This document shows positions 1 to 5,485 of a stretch of DNA of 7,916 nt, piece by piece. A program made the translations under genes and the position numbers. How positions within the stretch are numbered: the stretch's first letter is position 1; the number at the start of each line of letters is the position of its first letter. Origin of the DNA: JBHIER01 sp046760705 [NCBI: bacterium] (GTDB taxonomy: Bacteria; JBHIER01; G020348925). The DNA lies in contig JBHIER010000137.1 of assembly GCA_046760705.1 (NCBI GenBank), forward strand, positions 1 through 7,916. Direction: 5' to 3'. The notes under the pieces were generated by a model. It was not told the DNA's origin, searched no databases, and was given only the letters and a program-made list of their open reading frames with translations.

Positions 1-50
1 TTATATTTCTTAGACGAACTGTCTTTTGACTTGACGACTTAATATACAAG

Positions 51-90
51 GTATTTTGTGTCATTTTGTGTCATTTTGTGTCATTTTGTG
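51..90. repeat. Tandem repeat of a 10-bp unit, four copies
   Basis: Three perfect copies of TCATTTTGTG (61-70, 71-80, 81-90) follow one diverged copy, GTATTTTGTG (51-60). The array runs directly into GTGGCTACAT and ends about 30 nt before the start codon of the GNAT gene. The TGTGGCTAC at its right edge is also found at the right edge of the repeat near 5485, so the two may belong to one dispersed family. The unit is too short and has no spacers, so this is not a CRISPR array. It may overlap the promoter of the gene downstream, but no clear promoter boxes can be assigned. Confidence 0.9.
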
Positions 91-119
91 GCTACATATT
101 TGTGGCTGCATAACCGGTA

Positions 120-548
120 ATGGACGTCGAATACAAAATTGCTGAAACGAACCAAGAACTTATCGACCTGTTGATGCTCAGAGTGGAGATTTTTGTCGTC
201 GAGCAGAACGGACCGCACGACGAAGAGCCGGATATGTACGATAGGGAGTCTACCTTCGTCTTGGCCAAGATTGGCGGCGAAATTGTGGGGACGGCGCGAT
301 TCCGTTCCGTTGGTAACGAGGTGAAGATTGAGCGGATTGCTGTGAAGAGAGAATACCGCAGGAGGGGCATCGGCAAGGGATTAGTCCAGCATGCTTTGCA
401 GCGGATAGAAGCAATCCACCCAAAAGGTGTCTTCCTTCACGCTCAGACTGCAGCCCAGGACTTCTACCGAAAACTAGGCTTTGAACCTGTGGGCGAGCGG
501 TTTGTGGAGGCGGGTATCGAACACATCAAGATGGTGAAAAAGGTGTGA
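120..548 (+). CDS. GNAT-family N-acetyltransferase (ElaA/YjcF-like)
   Basis: A 142-residue protein the size of a single GNAT domain, expected to move an acetyl group from acetyl-CoA to an amine in the cytoplasm. The N-terminal segment with VEIFVVEQN (22-30) resembles the RxxVFVxEQ stretch of the ElaA/YjcF branch. The acetyl-CoA pyrophosphate loop is visible as R80-x-x-G83-x-G85 after the strand IERIAVKREY (70-79). The C-terminal AAQDFYRKLGFEPVGE (111-126) is the usual last helix and strand. The start is fixed by an in-frame TAA at 111-113, only 6 nt upstream. No convincing Shine-Dalgarno sequence precedes the ATG, so translation may start on a very short leader. The stop is separated by one base from the next ATG, so it is probably co-translated with the MEMO-like gene. 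The acetyl acceptor cannot be told from sequence. Confidence 0.9.
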   Translation: MDVEYKIAETNQELIDLLMLRVEIFVVEQNGPHDEEPDMYDRESTFVLAKIGGEIVGTARFRSVGNEVKIERIAVKREYRRRGIGKGLVQHALQRIEAIHPKGVFLHAQTAAQDFYRKLGFEPVGERFVEAGIEHIKMVKKV

Positions 549-549
549 G

Positions 550-1695
550 ATGAAAGGGAGAGAAATTTCAAAGAGTGGTGTTTTCGGTACGGCCTGCTTC
601 GTGTTCCTTGCATCCATTTTGTATGGACAGGGGAGGCCTGGCTCCGATTCGTTACAGAAAAGACCCGCAGTTGAGAGGATGAGAGGGTTGGTGGACACAG
701 TGGGATATGGACACACCCAGGCTCAGATTGAAGCCGTAGTCCGGATGTGCGATTCTCTCCAGGGTATACCCTTGAAAAAGGAATTCGAGGAGTCAGACCT
801 CGAACCTCAGATCTCCTGGATCGCCGGGGTTTGCCCTCACGATGATTATCTGTATGCCGGAAGGGTGTATGTTGACATCATGCGCAACGTCACTACCCGG
901 CACGTCATCCTCTTCGGTGTGGCTCATCGCGCCAAAGATTTCAACTTAGAGGATAAAATTGTCTTCGACTCATTTCACGCGTGGCAGGGCCCATACGGCC
1001 CCGTCCCGGTCTCCCCACTTCGAGAGGCAATCCTCGGGCGGCTGCCCACCTCCGACTACGTCATCAACGATGAGATTCAGTCCGGCGAACACTCCGTAGA
1101 AGGGTTGATCCCATTTTTGCAGTACCATAATCGGGATGTGCAGATCGTCTCTATCCTTGTGCCCTACATGAATTGGGAGAGGTTAGACCAACTCTCCCGG
1201 AAGCTGGCCGAGGTTTTGAGCTCTGTCATATCCGAAAATCATTTAGTGCTCGGCCGCGATATTGCCTTTCTCTGTTCCAACGACTGCGTCCATTACGGCG
1301 ATCAGGATTGGGGCGGGAAGAAGTACGCTCCCTTTGGTGCTGATGTGAAAGGGTACGAACAGGCGGTGCGTCGAGATCTCAACTTGATCGAACAATACTT
1401 AATCGGAGAGCTGGTAACCGAGAAGCTGCGCAGGTTCTTCGCCCAACTCGTGGACCAAGAGGATGTGGAGAGGTACAAGATTACCTGGTGCGGCCCCTTC
1501 TCCGTTCCCTTCGGCCTCAATTGCGTGAACTATCTGATGGGGGAGCTTCAACGTCCCCCATTGACAGGATATCTTCTGAGCTACGATACGAGTGTGGCCT
1601 CGGGTGAGCTCCCAGTCAGAGATTTGGGCTTGGGATCCACCGCCCCCAGCAACCTGCGCCACTGGGTAGGGTACTGCGCCATCGGATACCGCTAA
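550..1695 (+). CDS. MEMO-family protein with a signal peptide
   Basis: A 381-residue protein of the MEMO1/AmmeMemoRadiSam-B family, related in fold to non-heme iron dioxygenases. Landmarks are CPHDDYLYAG (95-104), LFGVAHR (121-127), EHSVEGLIPFLQ (180-191), SNDCVHYG (243-250) and CGPFSVPFG (314-322). These line up with the human MEMO1 metal site (His49, His81, Asp189, His192, Cys244) as H97, H126, D245, H248 and C314; H181 is the other family histidine. All five metal-site positions are kept, so the protein is probably a functional metalloprotein, with unknown reaction. Residues 1-27 form a likely Sec signal peptide (basic start, hydrophobic 11-25, cleavage near YGQ), so it should act outside the cytoplasm, which is unlike the best-known members. 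The usual AMMECR1 and radical-SAM partners are not in this window. The ATG lies one base after the GNAT stop, and AAAAAGG just upstream can serve as ribosome binding site. Confidence 0.88.
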   Translation: MKGREISKSGVFGTACFVFLASILYGQGRPGSDSLQKRPAVERMRGLVDTVGYGHTQAQIEAVVRMCDSLQGIPLKKEFEESDLEPQISWIAGVCPHDDYLYAGRVYVDIMRNVTTRHVILFGVAHRAKDFNLEDKIVFDSFHAWQGPYGPVPVSPLREAILGRLPTSDYVINDEIQSGEHSVEGLIPFLQYHNRDVQIVSILVPYMNWERLDQLSRKLAEVLSSVISENHLVLGRDIAFLCSNDCVHYGDQDWGGKKYAPFGADVKGYEQAVRRDLNLIEQYLIGELVTEKLRRFFAQLVDQEDVERYKITWCGPFSVPFGLNCVNYLMGELQRPPLTGYLLSYDTSVASGELPVRDLGLGSTAPSNLRHWVGYCAIGYR

Positions 1696-1724
1696 AAAAG
1701 CCGTTCACATCACCCACGGCTTTT
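1696..1724. terminator. Bidirectional hairpin terminator
   Basis: A perfect 9-bp stem, AAAAGCCGT (1696-1704) and ACGGCTTTT (1716-1724), with an 11-nt loop, starts right after the stop of the MEMO-like gene. On the plus strand it ends in a T run followed by a pyrimidine-rich tail. On the minus strand the A run at 1694-1699 gives a T run too. It sits between the plus-strand unit and the minus-strand genes, where a two-way terminator is expected. Confidence 0.8.
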
Positions 1725-1732
1725 CGCTTCTC

Positions 1733-1758
1733 TCTTGCCTCTTATTTCTTGCATCTGG
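1733..1758. repeat. Degenerate 26-bp direct repeat, copy 1
   Basis: This stretch matches 1858-1883 at 22 of 26 positions. The last 13 bases, TTCTTGCATCTGG, are identical in both copies. A third partial match, TCTTGCCTC, lies at 1837-1845. The copies flank the broken end of the T9SS-tail remnant. Confidence 0.7.
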
Positions 1759-1814
1759 CCTCCAAAGTCAGCGCAGCAACACCATCTTCCTCGTTTCCGA
1801 CCACTGCCCGCTGT

Positions 1815-2349
1815 TCACTGATAATCCTGTCCGTAGTCTTGCCTCGTTTGTCCTGTGTCTTGCTTCTGGATTCTTGCATCTGGTATCTGGGAGTGGATGG
1901 TGGTAGTCGGATTGAAAGGATTGGGATAATTCTGAGCCAGGACGAAACTGGTCGGAACCCCAGAGGGCTCTCCTTGGTCATCCACAAGTGCCAAAAAGTG
2001 ATCGTGGCTCTCTCGAAGTCTGAAAGATCTAAAGGCTGAAGAACTGTAAGACCGTTATCGGAAATTGTCCTCATAGTCGCCGGATTCAAAATCGTCAACA
2101 AACATTGAACAAGCAATTCGGAAGGTATAATTAGGGGATGTTGCCCTGTTCTGTTGGCTGGACGAATCGATAGGCATCACATAGTAGCTGACCACATCAC
2201 CTAACGATGTCCCCTCCCATGATAAAAACCCAGGGTACTCATCAGAGGTACCTGTGGACACCGTCACCACACTGTCCTGATCAGCGTTGCGAACACCATG
2301 CGCGCTAGGATTACTCTGTGCATTACTGTGAGCAATATCTTTGAAGTTA
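1815..2349 (-). pseudogene. Remnant of a secreted protein with a T9SS sorting tail
   Basis: On the minus strand one frame is open from the end of the TPR lipoprotein gene down to a TAA at 2055-2057. The same frame continues beyond that stop to a TGA at 1815-1817. Before the stop it reads through EYPGFLSWEG and FVDDFESGDYED. After the stop it reads FLALVDDQGEPSG and then SFVLAQNYPNPFNPTTTI (1896-1946), the signature opening of a type A T9SS sorting domain. A complete tail would run about 70 further residues to a G-x-Y-x-Y and basic end. Here it stops making sense after QIPDA and enters a direct repeat. A second frame between about 2060 and 1980 (NGLTVLQPLDLSDFERATITF) also looks protein-like, so frameshifts as well as the stop may have broken the gene. 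No credible start codon with a signal peptide was found. I read it as a decayed cargo protein gene, formerly the last gene of the minus-strand group. The tail is clear; the rest is unidentified. Confidence 0.72.
1858..1883. repeat. Degenerate 26-bp direct repeat, copy 2
   Basis: Second copy of the repeat at 1733-1758 (22 of 26 identical, TTCTTGCATCTGG shared). Read on the minus strand it begins exactly where the T9SS sorting tail loses its similarity to the family, after QIPDA. Confidence 0.7.
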
Positions 2350-2353
2350 TTAT

Positions 2354-3220
2354 TTAGAAAGCAGCGAGGGACTCAATCTTTTGGGCCAGAACGATGAGGT
2401 ACTCGAAATAGTCCTCGACATAGGTGTATTCGACAATAAAATGTCTGCCCGCAGAGGGCAGGCTCTCGCCGGTCACTTCGATTCGGTTCTCCTCCCCGGG
2501 AACGTCAACGACCTCGTAGTCGATCTGACCGAGGGAGTCGGTGACCGATGAGACGAGGATGATGTTCGGGAAGGTCGTTGTCAGATATATGCGCATGTGG
2601 AGCGAGTCGATGGCCGCGGCCACTGTGTCGACCACAGTTTTTGAGGAGATGAGCGAAGGTTCGGGGAAGTTGGGATCGACGGCGTTGACCTGCAGTTGGG
2701 ATTTGTAAAAGTTCCCGTTATTGTAATAACAGCGGGCCAGAAGAACATGGATGTCCTCCGAGGTGATGGACGAGTCGTGGGTGAAGGTGTACGCCTCCCC
2801 GGCGATGGATAGGACCTCCCAGGCGGCGTCGATGGCCAGTTCATCTTCATTTTGAGTCATGTAGAGGGCGGCCAGCCCGGCATAACCATCGGCCGCCAGA
2901 GCAGGCTTGGCCTCTCGAAGGGGCAGAAGGAAGCGGAAATAGTCGATGGCTTCGGAGAAATCCCCCAGCTTGAAGGAGCTCCACCCCAAACCGTTGTAGC
3001 CGTCGAAACAGGCCGCATCCTGGCTGATGGCCGACTCGAAGTGGCCGAGAGCCGATGCGTATTTTCCGGTGCCATAATCGGCCCAGCCGGCCTGCACCAT
3101 TGACGCTACGGAGGGAGGAGAGATGATATACACTTCCTTTTCCTTGGAACAACTAAAGATTGAAAAGGAGATAAGGAACCAGAAAAAAATTGAAAGTTTT
3201 ATGCATGTCATTCTTTTCAT
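2354..3220 (-). CDS. TPR-repeat outer-envelope lipoprotein
   Basis: A 288-residue lipoprotein when started at the ATG at 3220. The N-terminus MKRMTCIKLSIFFWFLISFSIFSC carries a basic start, a hydrophobic core and a lipobox ending in Cys24, so it should be lipid-anchored after Sec export. Residues about 41-180 are helical repeats of the TPR type, for example AGWADYGTGKYASALGHFES (44-63) and GLGWSSFKLGDFSEAIDYF (77-95), with two further, weaker units around 111-140 and 156-180. The last 80 residues are strand-rich and hold no recognised domain. TPR lipoproteins of this kind usually serve as scaffolds in envelope complexes; the partner here is unknown. AAGAAGGA at 3228-3235 sits 7 nt from this ATG, which is why the TTG six bases further upstream was not chosen. 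The gene lies 279 nt downstream of the PorV-like gene. Confidence 0.85.
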   Translation of the reverse strand: MKRMTCIKLSIFFWFLISFSIFSCSKEKEVYIISPPSVASMVQAGWADYGTGKYASALGHFESAISQDAACFDGYNGLGWSSFKLGDFSEAIDYFRFLLPLREAKPALAADGYAGLAALYMTQNEDELAIDAAWEVLSIAGEAYTFTHDSSITSEDIHVLLARCYYNNGNFYKSQLQVNAVDPNFPEPSLISSKTVVDTVAAAIDSLHMRIYLTTTFPNIILVSSVTDSLGQIDYEVVDVPGEENRIEVTGESLPSAGRHFIVEYTYVEDYFEYLIVLAQKIESLAAF

Positions 3221-3227
3221 GCGCAAA

Positions 3228-3235
3228 TCCTTCTT
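3228..3235 (-). promoter_or_regulatory. Ribosome binding site that sets the TPR lipoprotein start
   Basis: The minus-strand sequence AAGAAGGA ends 7 nt before the ATG at 3220 and only 1 nt before the alternative TTG at 3226, so it favours the ATG. Confidence 0.7.
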
Positions 3236-3259
3236 AGCCTAATCTATTCATAAACTACT

Positions 3260-3288
3260 AAGATACCGAACATATAGCAAAGCTGCAA
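3260..3288 (-). promoter_or_regulatory. Possible promoter of the TPR lipoprotein gene
   Basis: On the minus strand TTGCAG (3283-3288) is followed after 17 nt by TATCTT (3260-3265), a weak but correctly spaced sigma-70-like pair. It would start a leader of about 30 nt before the ATG at 3220. The boxes match the consensus at only three and four of six positions. The group may use a different primary sigma factor consensus, so this is a tentative call. Confidence 0.25.
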
Positions 3289-3462
3289 CCAAAAACGTTT
3301 TGGGTTAAGGTTACGATACCCGCCCCGTGAGATAACTCCATATCTAACGGAGCCTGTTTCGTCATTCGGTTACGCTGTTCGTCTTGTATTTTCTTGATGG
3401 TATGCTTCGGTACCGTTACCCTATCCCGATATGTAGATCGTAGCATACCGTTTTTCATTTAT

Positions 3463-3486
3463 CTCTGTGTCTCTGCGCCTCTGGGG
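3463..3486. repeat. Short degenerate tandem repeat, 8-bp unit
   Basis: Three units CTCTGTGT, CTCTGCGC and CTCTGGGG lie end to end, 13 bases past the stop codon of the PorV-like gene. The style (CTCTG units ending in G-rich steps) resembles the arrays at 51-90, 5465-5485 and 6581-6610, and all are in the same orientation. The remainder of the 3221-3499 gap holds an 8-bp inverted pair, GGTATGCT (3399-3406) and AGCATACC (3442-3449), and no convincing gene. Confidence 0.6.
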
Positions 3487-3499
3487 CGAATGATCCAGG

Positions 3500-4486
3500 T
3501 TAGAAATGGATGTCCATTGATATCCTCTGAACCCCGTCCAGGACACCGTAGTCGGTGTAAGCGTAATCGATATCGACCGCGCCCAGGGAACTGGTGGCGA
3601 GGTGAAACCCGGCCCCGAAGCTCACACCTCTGGCATCGTGGCCCAAGGAGTACCCGCTTCTGAGGGCCAGCCCCTCCGAGAGTCGGTATTCGGCCCCGAA
3701 GTTGACTCTCTCCACATTGTCCCGGGGGTGGACGGCGTCAAGGGTGGTCAGTAGGTGTTGCCCCTTCACCGTCTCCAGATCCCACGACATGCCCACCTTG
3801 AAGGTCATGGGGAGATGGTACGGGTTAAAAGGCCGCTTCTCCGGAAGGAGGGTGCCGTTGTCGTAATTCCGGTACTCCCCATCCAGGGAGAGGGGCGGGC
3901 CGAAGTTGAGGACGACGGCGCCGAACTTGAGCGACCGGTAGCCCGTGTCATAGAGCATTCCGATGTCAAAACAGAAGGTCTTGGCCCGGCGCCTCTCCAG
4001 CCGTTCTCCCACATATTTGACAGTTCCGCCCAGGCAGAATCGATCGGTGACCCTTTTGGCATAGGTCAATCCGACCATGAGGTTCGAGGTGGTAAATGTT
4101 TCGCCAGTGCCGTCCTGATGTTCCACTGTGGTCACCTCCATCCGGCCTGAGGAGAGGCTGGAGAGGCTGAGGCCGAAGGTGCCGTATTCTCCGACGGCGG
4201 CGGTGAAGGCCGCTGCGTTGAGGTCCACATCGGCGATCCAGGAGGCACGATGGAGCATGAGGCCGCTCCCTTCAAGGGTGGCCACGTTGGCCGGGTTCCA
4301 GAAGAGGGCCCCGGCACCGAGGTCGTCCACGGCCACACAGGCCTCGCCCATCCCCACCGCCCTGGCCTCAACTCCGATCTTGAGAAACTGCGCTCCGACC
4401 GTACCGACCCGGGCAAACTGCTGAGCCTGAACTGTACAAACAAGAAGTGTGGCGGCAAAACCGATGATTAGTTGATTAAGTCTCAT
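3500..4486 (-). CDS. PorV/PorQ-family outer-membrane beta-barrel protein
   Basis: A 328-residue outer-membrane barrel of the PorV/PorQ family (FadL-like fold). In Bacteroidota PorV is a T9SS part that shuttles cargo at the outer membrane, while other family members have no assigned role. Residues 1-21 are a signal peptide with an AQA-type cleavage site. The family signature follows: GAQFLKIGVEARAVGMGEAC (31-50), then AVDDLGAGALFWNPANVA (52-69), matching the usual ARAxGMGxAxVAVADD...LFWNPA pattern. The rest is alternating amphipathic strands, and the chain ends in Phe (DIHF), typical of barrels recognised by BamA. The length is normal for the family. The ATG at 4486 has only a weak upstream AAGAGA. 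Its position behind a lipoprotein with a T9SS-like tail fits a role in exporting or anchoring that protein, but this is inference; many FCB genomes carry several PorV-like paralogues. Confidence 0.9.
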   Translation of the reverse strand: MRLNQLIIGFAATLLVCTVQAQQFARVGTVGAQFLKIGVEARAVGMGEACVAVDDLGAGALFWNPANVATLEGSGLMLHRASWIADVDLNAAAFTAAVGEYGTFGLSLSSLSSGRMEVTTVEHQDGTGETFTTSNLMVGLTYAKRVTDRFCLGGTVKYVGERLERRRAKTFCFDIGMLYDTGYRSLKFGAVVLNFGPPLSLDGEYRNYDNGTLLPEKRPFNPYHLPMTFKVGMSWDLETVKGQHLLTTLDAVHPRDNVERVNFGAEYRLSEGLALRSGYSLGHDARGVSFGAGFHLATSSLGAVDIDYAYTDYGVLDGVQRISMDIHF

Positions 4487-4522
4487 TCTCTTGGAACCGT
4501 AATGAATGAACGTTCTCTGGAC

Positions 4523-4594
4523 TTAAGGCTTCAGCCTTTTATAAGATCCTGAAGGATTAAATCCGCCTTAGGAGTTAAGGCTTTAGCCTTTTAT
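4523..4594. repeat. Cluster of small palindromes with a direct 20-bp repeat
   Basis: Two 20-bp copies, TTAAGGCTTCAGCCTTTTAT (4523-4542) and a second differing at one base (4575-4594), lie 52 bp apart. Each holds an AAGGCT/AGCCTT palindrome followed by T-rich sequence. Between them are ATCCT-GA-AGGAT (4546-4557) and GGATTAAATCC (4554-4564). The cluster fills the gap between the T9SS-tail lipoprotein and the PorV-like gene. It could weaken transcription across the gap or stabilise mRNA ends. It also has the look of a dispersed intergenic repeat. Confidence 0.8.
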
Positions 4595-4611
4595 TAAATT
4601 GAACTTCCCGT

Positions 4612-5451
4612 CTATCTCATAATCACAAACTTTCCGATTTTCTTTTCCTCGTTGGTCTGGACCACGTAATAGTATAGCCCGCTGACCACGAACTGTTCGT
4701 TTCTGGAGGTGAGGTTCCACTTCTCCGAGTCGGTGCCGTCCTCGTGAATGATGGTCTTCACCAGATCCCCCTCCAACGTGTAGATTGAGATCTTGGCCGC
4801 AGGTGGCAGGTTGGTGAACATGATCTTGTCTTCGTAGCGCACCTCGAAGAGGGAGGTGGCCTTGTACGGATTGGGGACCACCTTCACATCGGCTAAGCTC
4901 GCCTGCTGTTGACCGGTCTCGTATCGCTCGGTCGGGTAAACGGGGAGAGGCGTGCCGTCGTCCCTCTTTCTATTATTGTCCTTTTCTGTTTCGAGCCCCT
5001 TCTTGGTATAAGCGACGACAGCGTAAAAATAGGGCAGCCCGTTGATCGGTCTTGGGATCTCCCGGTCCACAAAGGTCCCGCCGGTATCGGTGTACGAATG
5101 GCACACGGGCAGCAGATCAACCGGGAATCCGCTGTTCAACGTATCCCCCTTTTCGTCGACGACATACACACTGTCGTCCACATCATCGAAAGCAGCAATC
5201 AAGTGCCACTTTTCGATGGTATACTGGGCCCGATAGATCCTGTACCCCTCAAAATTGTTGTTTGGATCCATAGGATTATCGGTGGTTTCGGCGCTGTTGT
5301 CCCAGACCAACCTCACCCCCTCATCCAGCGGGCTGTAGAAGAGCTGCGGTGAGGATAAAGTCGATTCTCGAGCCGAAGATTTGTCGTCAGGAATCCACAA
5401 CCCGCATCCCCATAAAATGAGGAAAATTAAGATATTTAAACGATTGATCAC
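4612..5451 (-). CDS. Lipoprotein with fnIII-like region and T9SS-like C-terminal tail
   Basis: A 279-residue protein from a GTG start. Residues 1-16, MINRLNILIFLILWGC, form a short lipoprotein signal with lipobox LWGC (Cys16). Residues about 44-150 read as a fibronectin-III-like sandwich: VRLVWDNSAE, FEGYRIYRAQY, GLPYFYAVVAYT. From 186 comes a tail of the T9SS/FlgD-like type: LADVKVVPNPYKA (186-198), IMFTNLPPAAKISIYTLEG (210-228), EKWNLTSRNEQ (243-253), VSGLYYYVV (256-264) and GKFVIMR (273-279). Such tails normally direct proteins through T9SS to the cell surface. Together with a lipobox this is unusual. The frame stays open upstream to an ATG at 5718, but that extension overlaps the upstream gene and has shadow-like composition. 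GAGGTG at 5457-5462 sits 5 nt before the GTG, giving a much better start. The gene begins 31 nt after the stop of the propeller lipoprotein and should be co-transcribed. The function is unknown beyond a surface or envelope role. Confidence 0.85.
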   Translation of the reverse strand: MINRLNILIFLILWGCGLWIPDDKSSARESTLSSPQLFYSPLDEGVRLVWDNSAETTDNPMDPNNNFEGYRIYRAQYTIEKWHLIAAFDDVDDSVYVVDEKGDTLNSGFPVDLLPVCHSYTDTGGTFVDREIPRPINGLPYFYAVVAYTKKGLETEKDNNRKRDDGTPLPVYPTERYETGQQQASLADVKVVPNPYKATSLFEVRYEDKIMFTNLPPAAKISIYTLEGDLVKTIIHEDGTDSEKWNLTSRNEQFVVSGLYYYVVQTNEEKKIGKFVIMR

Positions 5452-5456
5452 CCCTT

Positions 5457-5462
5457 CACCTC
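5457..5462 (-). promoter_or_regulatory. Ribosome binding site that sets the GTG start at 5451
   Basis: GAGGTG on the minus strand, 5 nt before GTG. It marks the start directly upstream of a clear lipoprotein signal and argues against the upstream ATG at 5718. Confidence 0.75.
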
Positions 5463-5464
5463 TA

Positions 5465-5485
5465 AATCTGTGAAATCTGTGGCTA
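5465..5485. repeat. Two-copy direct repeat over a stop codon
   Basis: Two AATCTGTG-type units (AAATCTGTG AAATCTGTG, plus strand, beginning near 5464) run into GTGGCTAC. The end of this element contains the stop codon of the upstream lipoprotein gene (5483-5485). The TGTGGCTAC edge is shared with the array at 51-90. Confidence 0.65.

Noticed and set aside
1-50. Promoter upstream of the GNAT gene (TTGAC at 26-30 and 31-35 with a TATTTTG-like box at 52-58)
   Set aside because: The spacing fits no consensus well. The TA-rich box overlaps the tandem repeat, and several equally weak alternatives exist.
51-90. CRISPR array
   Set aside because: The units are 10 bp, are directly abutting and have no spacers; no cas gene is present.
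1749-2039. Plus-strand reading frame of 96 codons opposite the T9SS-tail remnant
   Set aside because: The opposite strand carries the recognisable tail motif. The plus-strand translation is low in protein-like character and begins within the direct repeat.
3221-3226. TTG at 3226 as start of the TPR lipoprotein
   Set aside because: The ribosome binding site lies only 1 nt from it but 7 nt from the ATG at 3220.
3258-3458. A 66-codon minus-strand reading frame in the gap between PorV and the TPR lipoprotein
   Set aside because: Its start lies right against the short repeat, it has no ribosome binding site, and the translation resembles no family known to me. It could be a chance frame.
3755-4150. 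Plus-strand reading frame of 131 codons inside the PorV-like gene
   Set aside because: It is the antisense shadow of a well-supported barrel gene. The same holds for the other long plus-strand frames between 3500 and 7560.
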